Shown in pieces: positions 56,616 to 64,000 of a DNA stretch of 64,000 nucleotides; position 1 is the stretch's first letter, and every line of letters begins with the position of its first letter. A model generated the notes under the pieces. It searched no databases and had not been told where the DNA came from. It was given only the letters and a program-made list of their open reading frames with translations. Position numbers and translations under genes: made by a program. Location of the stretch: positions 1,178,001 through 1,242,000 of the forward strand of contig NC_054389.1 in the NCBI RefSeq assembly GCF_001625195.1, read 5' to 3'. Source of the stretch: Drechmeria coniospora. Its lineage: Eukaryota > Ascomycota > Sordariomycetes > Hypocreales > Ophiocordycipitaceae.

Positions 56616-57789
56616 ATGCCCCGTGCGCTCACCCTCCGGCGGACGGAGGGCAAGCCTGGTGAGGTCTACTACCCGTAAGCGGACCCGTCGTTTGTTTTCA
56701 TCGAACCTCTCCAAACCAGGACACCGATCCTGACGTGCACTATTTCCGCGCAGGCTCCAGATTACCGACGTTGCGATGCCGGAGCCCGGGCCCCGCGAGC
56801 TCCTGGTGCGGCTCAAAGCGGCGGCCCTGAACCACCGCGATCTCTTCATCCGTCGCCACCAGTACCCGGCCATCTCCTTTGGCAACCCCATGCTTGCCGA
56901 CGGCTACGGCGTCGTCGAAAAGGCCGGCTCCGCCGTCTCGAGCGCCGGCCTCGCCCTCCTCCACAAGCCTGTCGTCCTCACACCCATGCGCGGCTGGCTC
57001 TCGGATCCCGCAGGCCCCGAGCCCGACTCCATCTTCACCGTCACTGGCAGCAGCAAGCTGTGCGACGTCGGTACCGCCCAGGACTACATCGTCGTGCACG
57101 AAGACGAGGTCGCCCTCGCGCCGGCCCACCTGTCGCCCGTCGAAGCCGCTGCCCTTCCGCTCGTCGGACTGACTGCCTGGCGCGCCCTCGTCACCAAGGC
57201 CGCCTGCACGTCGGCCGGCAAAAACGTCCTTTTGACCGGCATCGGCGGCGGCGTCGCCTTGCAGGCGCTGCAGTTCGCCGTTGCCTTTGGCTGCCGCGTC
57301 TTCGTTTCCTCCGGCGACCAAGGCAAGGTCGACAAGGCGAAGCAGCTCGGCGCCGTCGGCGGCGTCCTCTACAAGAACGACGGCTGGGAAAAGGACCTCG
57401 CCGCCATGCTCCCCGCCGACAGGCCGTACCTCGATGCCGTCATCGATGGTGCCGGCGGCAGCATCGTCGCCAAGTCGGTGCGGTTGCTACGCCAAGGCGG
57501 CGTCATCGTGCAGTACGGCATGACGGTCGGGCCCAAGATGGACTGGCTCATGCAGGCGGTGCTGGCAAACGTCGACCTCAAGGGCTCGACCATGGGGTCC
57601 AGGCGGGAGTTCCGGGACATGATCGAGTTTGTCCGGGAAAAGGAGATTCGGCCCGTCGTCAGCAGGACCGTCAAGGGGCTGGCGAACACGGAGGGCATCG
57701 ACGAGCTGTTTGCCGACATGGCCGCCGGCAGGCAGTTCGGGAAGCTTGTCATCGAAATTGACGACGGCGGGGCGTCGCCGAAGCTGTGA
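56616..57789 (+). CDS. MDR-superfamily alcohol dehydrogenase/quinone oxidoreductase, 364 aa
   Basis: Exons 56616-56674 and 56754-57789; 79-nt intron (GTAAGC to CGCGCAG). Medium-chain dehydrogenases/reductases use NAD(P)H to reduce or oxidise carbonyls or quinones. The catalytic GroES-like domain has LLVRLKAAALNHRDLFIRRH; the Rossmann part has LTAWRALVTKA, then NVLLTGIGGGVALQALQFAV with the dinucleotide-binding G-x-G-x-x-G-like turn, VDKAKQLGA and YLDAVIDGAGG. The C-terminus has GTDFEDL-type spacing replaced by ELFADMAAGRQFGKLVIEI, also typical. I do not see the classical four-cysteine structural zinc loop, so this is probably a zinc-independent or quinone-oxidoreductase-like member. Substrate unknown. 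Convergent with KRR1, with 200 bp between stops. Confidence 0.88.
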
Positions 57790-57989
57790 TGGATGGGACG
57801 GTTCGCGTCGCTTGATGGTGCATCGCGCGCATCCGAACGGGCGAGAGCGGGGAGCGGAAACAAGAACGGTTGAATTCAACATCTGCCCTGTGCGAAGCGC
57901 CAGCGGCAGACCGAGCGAAACTCCGAGGTATCAAGAACGCCTCCCATGCCAACCCTGCCGTGCTGCGAGCGAAGCAAAACGCTCGCTCG

Positions 57990-59389
<1,400 letters not shown>

Positions 59390-59942
59390 ATGTCCAAGGC
59401 AAGGGGTGCCGGCGGTGTGGACCAGATTGTCAAGCTCATCGTCGGCGCTGGCCAGGCGAGCCCCAGCCCTCCGGTCGGTCCCGCGCTGGGTAGCAAAGGT
59501 GTCAAGTCGATGGACTTTTGCAAGGTACCGACCAATCTCCCGCACGGGCGTGGGTGCCGAGAAGGAGGAGTATCGTGTCTTGACAGCTGACGGGGACACG
59601 GAGCAGGAGTTCAATGCCAGGACGGCGAATTTCATCCCCGGCACGCCGACGCCCTGTCGGGTGACGGTCCGACCCGACAGGACATTCCACTTCGAAGTCC
59701 GGACACCGCAAACATCCTGGCTTCTGCTCAACGCCGTGGATGCGCCCAAGAACAAGAAGGGTAACAGAAGGGGAGCGAGCAGCCCGGGTCACGAGACGAT
59801 CGGCGACATCAGCCTCAAGCACGTGTACGAGATTGCCAAGATTAAGCAGAAAGAGCTCCGGCTGTCCGGCCTGTCTCTCGAGGGCCTGTGTAGGTCGGTC
59901 ATTTTCCAAGCCAAGTCGATTGGCATCAACGTCGTGGCCTGA
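59390..59942 (+). CDS. MRPL19: Mitochondrial large-subunit ribosomal protein uL11m, 156 aa
   Basis: Exons 59390-59524 and 59607-59942; 82-nt intron (GTACCG to GAGCAG), phase 0. uL11 binds the GTPase-associated region of 23S-type rRNA. The first exon has [20 protein letters not shown] and [13 protein letters not shown], the classic L11 signature with proline-rich [10 protein letters not shown]. The second exon continues [34 protein letters not shown], and a C-terminal segment [20 protein letters not shown] and [12 protein letters not shown]. Together the exons form a complete L11 domain at the usual length (about 140-160 aa). No clear cleavable presequence, common for this protein. Divergent from KRR1. 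Confidence 0.95.
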
Positions 59943-62907
59943 ACCGAGGAGGCGTGCCGCTCGTGAGGTGGCGGGCCGGGAGGATGCTCCCATGGCCACG
60001 GTCATGTGTAGACAGACCTACTTGTACAACAGTCGCTGGAACAACCAGGAGAGGTGTCGAGACTCGATGCCGCTTGGAGGAGATGTTGCACGATGATGAC
60101 ATCTCGGTACAAATCATGAGGGCCTTTAATTTTCTTGTTCATGCACGAAAGGGACACGCCGACGTATGACGGTGGCGGTCTCGGAATCGTCTTGACCACA
60201 TCTTGGCTGCAACCATTCGCCAGGCATGACATGTGGTGGTCCGATACCGAGGGGACCATCGGAACAGGCAACCGCCGTGCCATGTATCCACCTACCCAAC
60301 TACGGAAGCCAGAGCGGCAAGGCACCCATGGGTGCACCGCACTCCTAGGCGGATTGTGTACCATGATGATTTTGCGCATCTGTTTGAACACTTGCACAAA
60401 ACTTGGGTGACGTGGGCGGGGGCAATGCGATATCGAGCCCATGATGGATCAAATGATGGATGGAAATTTTCCAGGCCATTCGCCGGCAATGCTAGCTAGA
60501 TTCTCGTTACCAATTCAATGGCCAATGTTAGCAATTGTCGCCGTTTAGGAGGGGTAGTAGCCGCCCGAGCTACACGTCACGTTGAGTCAAAGCCGGCTGG
60601 AATCGGGTTGTCGGGTAACTAGTCGGTGGATTAAAATTGCCAACTATAGATGGGACGGATCAAGTATATCATAGGCAGGACTATAAGTAAGTACAGTGCT
60701 ATACATGAACAGAACTTTGTTCAAGTACAGTACATACCGTACATGCGGCAGTGCGCATGTAAGTGTACAAGCACTTGTTCTCGTAACCAAATAACTACTT
60801 GCATGACAATGGTATGGAGAATGGCTGCCAACAGATTGGGTTTCCATTCGGACATGCGAATCACCGTGGCGTGTGATGAGATGGAGATGAGAAGTTAGGG
60901 AGCGTGGTGAACTGAAAGTCATCTGTCGTAGATGCACTTGGAGGTAGACGTATGCTACAGTACACCTACGAATCTGTACTGCACGTGCGAGATGGAGACG
61001 GAAGTATTGTACTGTAATTACAACCTACAGTACTGCTCTAGCGCAGGAAGTATTACTGTTTGTAATTATAAGTATAGTACTTACAGTTTTACTTGCATTT
61101 CCAGTACTCCACGGAATAGTGTACTTACATGTAATAGCTGTGAGCACTTTGTGCGTATGTACAAGTAATTATACGGCTCCCTGGCGTGTACAAGTACTTG
61201 TACTGTAAGTACGTGTACTGTAGTGTTGACGGCCCCACGGCTCTCTTTGGTGGACCAAGAGCCAGGAACCCTGCCGGGCTGCATCGAAAGTATCGGCCAT
61301 GGTTGGTTGTTGGGGTGATGGAGGGCGCGCCAGGGACAAGAGACTCGGCAACGGCAACAGCGCGGAGCAAGAGGCCGGGGCTTTGAACATATTTTGCCGG
61401 GCGTTTTTTTCACAGCATAAGAAGCCGGCTGCCTAGTAGTAATAGTGTGTGTACTTGCTTTCATTGTCTATACAACATTGGTAAACGTACTTGCTTTCAT
61501 TGTCTAAGTCTACAACATTGGTAAACGGCCATTTGCATCCGTAAGCATGCTAGTAGCGGAAGTACTTGTACAGGTACTTGCACTTTGTTGTAAGTACAAG
61601 TGTAACGGAAGTACTGTACTTGAACAGGTGCTTAAGCGCACTTTGTTGTAAGTACTTGCAAGTACAGCGATTGTTGGCCCCTCTACGGAGTACGGAGTAC
61701 AGCACTGTACATGTACAGTAATAATACTTGTACTTGAGCGGACATGAACGGAGTGCAGATTGGGCGACTGCGGACGGGTTTCTTCACTGTCCTTCAACCA
61801 TGTACACTGGTACTCGCGACAAGTCGCACAAGTACAGCACTTGTACTCGTGAACACTAGCACTACGGACGGCTAATGATCAAAGGCTCGCGTTGGTAGGC
61901 GGCCCTAGACCTTTTCAAGGACACCTATTCCCAAGGCGGCGAGGATGAAGGACGGAAACAGACGGCCGATGAGCATCGTCCAGCCGTCGGCTATTCGAGC
62001 TCGATGATGATGATGATGATCAGATGTAAGGAAGACATCAGCTACTTGAGAACTGTGTCCCAACATTCGAAACTTGACTGTTTCACAGAGTAATAGTGTA
62101 AGAACCTTGCCGTTGCGGAGGTGTACCTTGTTGGCGCGCGCTGTCGATGGGAAGGCGGACGGACGTGTGTGTACATCCAAGTACTTACTTGTACTTGCAC
62201 TATTGCTTGTAGTTGTAAGTACTACGGAGTACTGTAGGTGTAGAAGGTCGGGATGGCCTGGCTGTAGGAAGCGGGGCCGCCGTTGGTTGCCATGCTTACT
62301 TACGGAGTACATGTCTGCGTCTTATCTCTCTCTCCATTAGTACCTACCTAGTACCTAGTATTCTACGAGATACCTGCTGTACTTGCACAAGTTCAAGTAG
62401 GTCACTAATATTTGGTGTGGTACTTGCAATGCACTTCATGTAATTAAGTGCAAGTACTTGCAGTTGTAGGTGTGCGATACCTGAAGAGGGCACTAGGCAC
62501 GGTTCGGTACAAAGCATTTTGCTGTACTTATCAAGTACTCCGACCTGTAAGTACTTACTCCGTACCGTAGGTGTAAGTACAGTACGTGCAAAGTACTGTT
62601 CAGTACGCAATACTTGCTACAGAGTCCGCCGACAGACCATGTACTCTCGTGCCCCACATGGCCGGCCAACCTGACGGCCTCCGTGAAGCCGCGCCTCCTG
62701 CCGGCCGCCATTCAACGCCAACCAAGGCTTGTACTGCCATGCGGTAGGTACGATCCGTTTCGACTGCTTGCCCCACCACAGTAGCAGCACGTTGACATTC
62801 ACCTTGGCCGACTTCTCTTCCCGATCCATGTGTCGTTTGCTCTACCGGTTCCTCACGTCAACCCCATCGACCAACGTCGCAGCCAATATCGATATCCTCC
62901 GCACCCC
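59943..62907. repeat. 3-kb intergenic region with dense motifs and local duplications
   Basis: 59,943-60,640 includes the 3' flank of uL11m without notable repeats. 60,640-62,640 is rich in GTAC, AAGTACTTG and TACGGAGTAC words, with two tandem duplications (61,451-61,526 and about 61,558-61,655). A run of GAT/ATG repeats lies at 62,003-62,020. No gene or RNA gene is supported. 62,640-62,907 is likely the promoter of the next gene. Confidence 0.55.
61451..61526 (+). repeat. Tandem duplication, 36- and 40-bp copies
   Basis: Copy 1 at 61,451-61,486 and copy 2 at 61,487-61,526 are identical apart from a 4-bp insertion (AGTC) in copy 2. Adjacent, head to tail. A second, less exact duplication containing ACTTTGTTGTAAGTA follows at about 61,558-61,655. 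Confidence 0.9.
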
Positions 62908-64000
62908 ATGGCTTCGACGACGTCCAAGGAGGAGCCGAGTCTGAGCCAAGGCAATGACGGTACGTTCCATGCACCGAGGCTGGCTCCGATCCATCCGGCC
63001 CCTCGCCGTGAATCATCGTTTGCCCACGAGAGTGTTGCGCAACTCCATTGACCCGACCTCGCCGTCCTGCTGCTGCAACGCTGCTTCGACCGTCGTGACC
63101 GAGACGTCATTGGCACGCCCGGCTGACCTTGTCCTCCCTTTGCAGCTCGAGGGGCCGCCCACGAGGTGGTCGCCGCTCCGGCACCGGCCAACCTGGTTCC
63201 CGCCGTCCGCTTCTCCCCCGCCATTGACGAAATGTCACCCACCGCCACCGTTACCCAGCCGATGGCCGGCAAAGACCTAAGCTTCACCGAAGTCACCGCC
63301 GATCAGATCAAGGCCTTTAGGAACTCGATGCGCGGCATGCCGCTGCAGGAACGCCGCATGTCCACCTTTCAGTTCGAGGCCTTTTCCCTGCCGCCGTCGA
63401 GGGTACGTCGGACACGACGCACCCGAATGCGTCTTGCACCCTGCGCCTGTCGTCGATTCACTCGCTGACTTTTTTCGTCGCAGGTCCCTTCTCGCGACGA
63501 AGGATCCCCCACCTCTTCCCGACTTGCCACGCCAATCTCGTCGCGCGTCCAGTCGCCCCATGGCAGTCCCCGCCTATCCGCCTTGACGTCGCCTCCTCTC
63601 ACGCCCTCGGAATCGAGCCCGACGGCGGCCGCGGGGGAGGTCAAGGGGGAGAGAAAGCTTCCCGGCAAGGTGATCGCAGACCAATCTTTGTCCGTCGTCG
63701 AACCTCAACCCATCACCCCCCAGCCTACTTCGTCTCGCGAGAAGCAGCCGGCCCATGCTGCGAGGAAGCCTCTCGCTCACCGCCCGGCCTCCGAAGAGCA
63801 CGTCATGAGGAGGACAACCTCGGCAGAGGACCACAAGTCTCATCGGCGAGGCATGTTCGGCGGCGGCGGCAAGGCTGGCGGCGGCTCCGTGCCAGTCTCG
63901 AGGGAATCGAGTCCGTCGAGGAGCTCGGCTTCCAACTTCTACTCGAAGCCCATGACGCCAACCGGCGACGCCAACGACCCCTACGCCAAGGGCCTTCGCC
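62908..64000 (+). CDS. Disordered N-terminal part of a long protein, possibly HAL/NPR-type kinase (truncated by window)
   Basis: Exons 62908-62959, 63146-63402 and 63484 to the window end; introns of 186 and 81 nt. The start MASTTSKEEPSLSQGNDG was preferred over an in-frame ATG 78 nt upstream. The product includes FTEVTADQIKAFRNSMRGMP, LQERRMSTFQFEAFSLPPSR, then Ser/Pro/Arg-rich text (SSRVQSPHGSPRLSALTSPP) and NFYSKPMTPTGDANDPYAKG near the end. This kind of N-terminus is reminiscent of fungal Ser/Thr kinases related to yeast Hal4/Hal5/Npr1, but no kinase motif is inside the window. The first intron is long for this genome, so the first exon is the least certain. The gene continues beyond position 64,000. 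Confidence 0.6.

Overview
The window is nuclear DNA of a filamentous ascomycete. Genes carry short introns (mostly 53-83 nt, GT-AG, often with a CTGAC/CTAAC-like branch site), codon third positions are GC-rich, and the predicted proteins resemble Sordariomycete families. The dense intergenic TACGGAGTA/TACTCCGTA motif is something I associate with Hypocreales (insect- or nematode-associated relatives), but genus is inference only. I see no rRNA, CRISPR array, plasmid origin, transposase or LTR element.

Layout. 1-8.7 kb is gene-poor: two tandem intron-containing tRNA-Gly(GCC) genes, a 34-bp higher-order satellite, and motif-rich DNA. 8.9-24.5 kb is the first gene block: a 78-aa conserved protein, a 383-aa membrane-anchored unknown, a plant-basic-secretory-protein-like metallopeptidase, the microtubule protein Stu1/CLASP, and a two-LIM Rho GTPase-activating protein. 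24.5-30.2 kb is a motif-rich gap with a 116-bp direct repeat. 30.2-47.97 kb holds FYV7 (rRNA processing), an Atos-like protein, a 1180-aa mitochondrial-type PPR protein, a 158-aa Ser/Arg-rich protein, a GNAT acetyltransferase whose 3' end has been copied into a minisatellite, and the type II phosphatidylinositol 4-kinase LSB6. 48-54.5 kb is compositionally different (long G runs, few genes) and carries a UMTA-type methyltransferase whose reading frame needs three GC-AG introns. 54.5-60 kb is compact: AIM41, a frameshifted RidA-like gene, an MDR oxidoreductase, KRR1, and mitochondrial ribosomal protein uL11m. 60-62.9 kb is another motif-rich gap. The window ends inside the 5' part of a gene for a disordered protein, possibly a HAL/NPR-type kinase.

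Genes are mostly housekeeping: cytoskeleton and polarity (STU1, LIM-RhoGAP, LSB6), ribosome biogenesis (FYV7, KRR1), and mitochondrial gene expression (PPR protein, uL11m, AIM41). KRR1 and uL11m are divergent and share a 434-bp promoter region. There is no biosynthetic cluster or operon. The most unusual features are the dispersed GTAC-armed motif family, the minisatellite born from a coding 3' end, and the three GC-AG introns in one gene. Exon boundaries were set by hand from splice signals and family similarity; no search was run.
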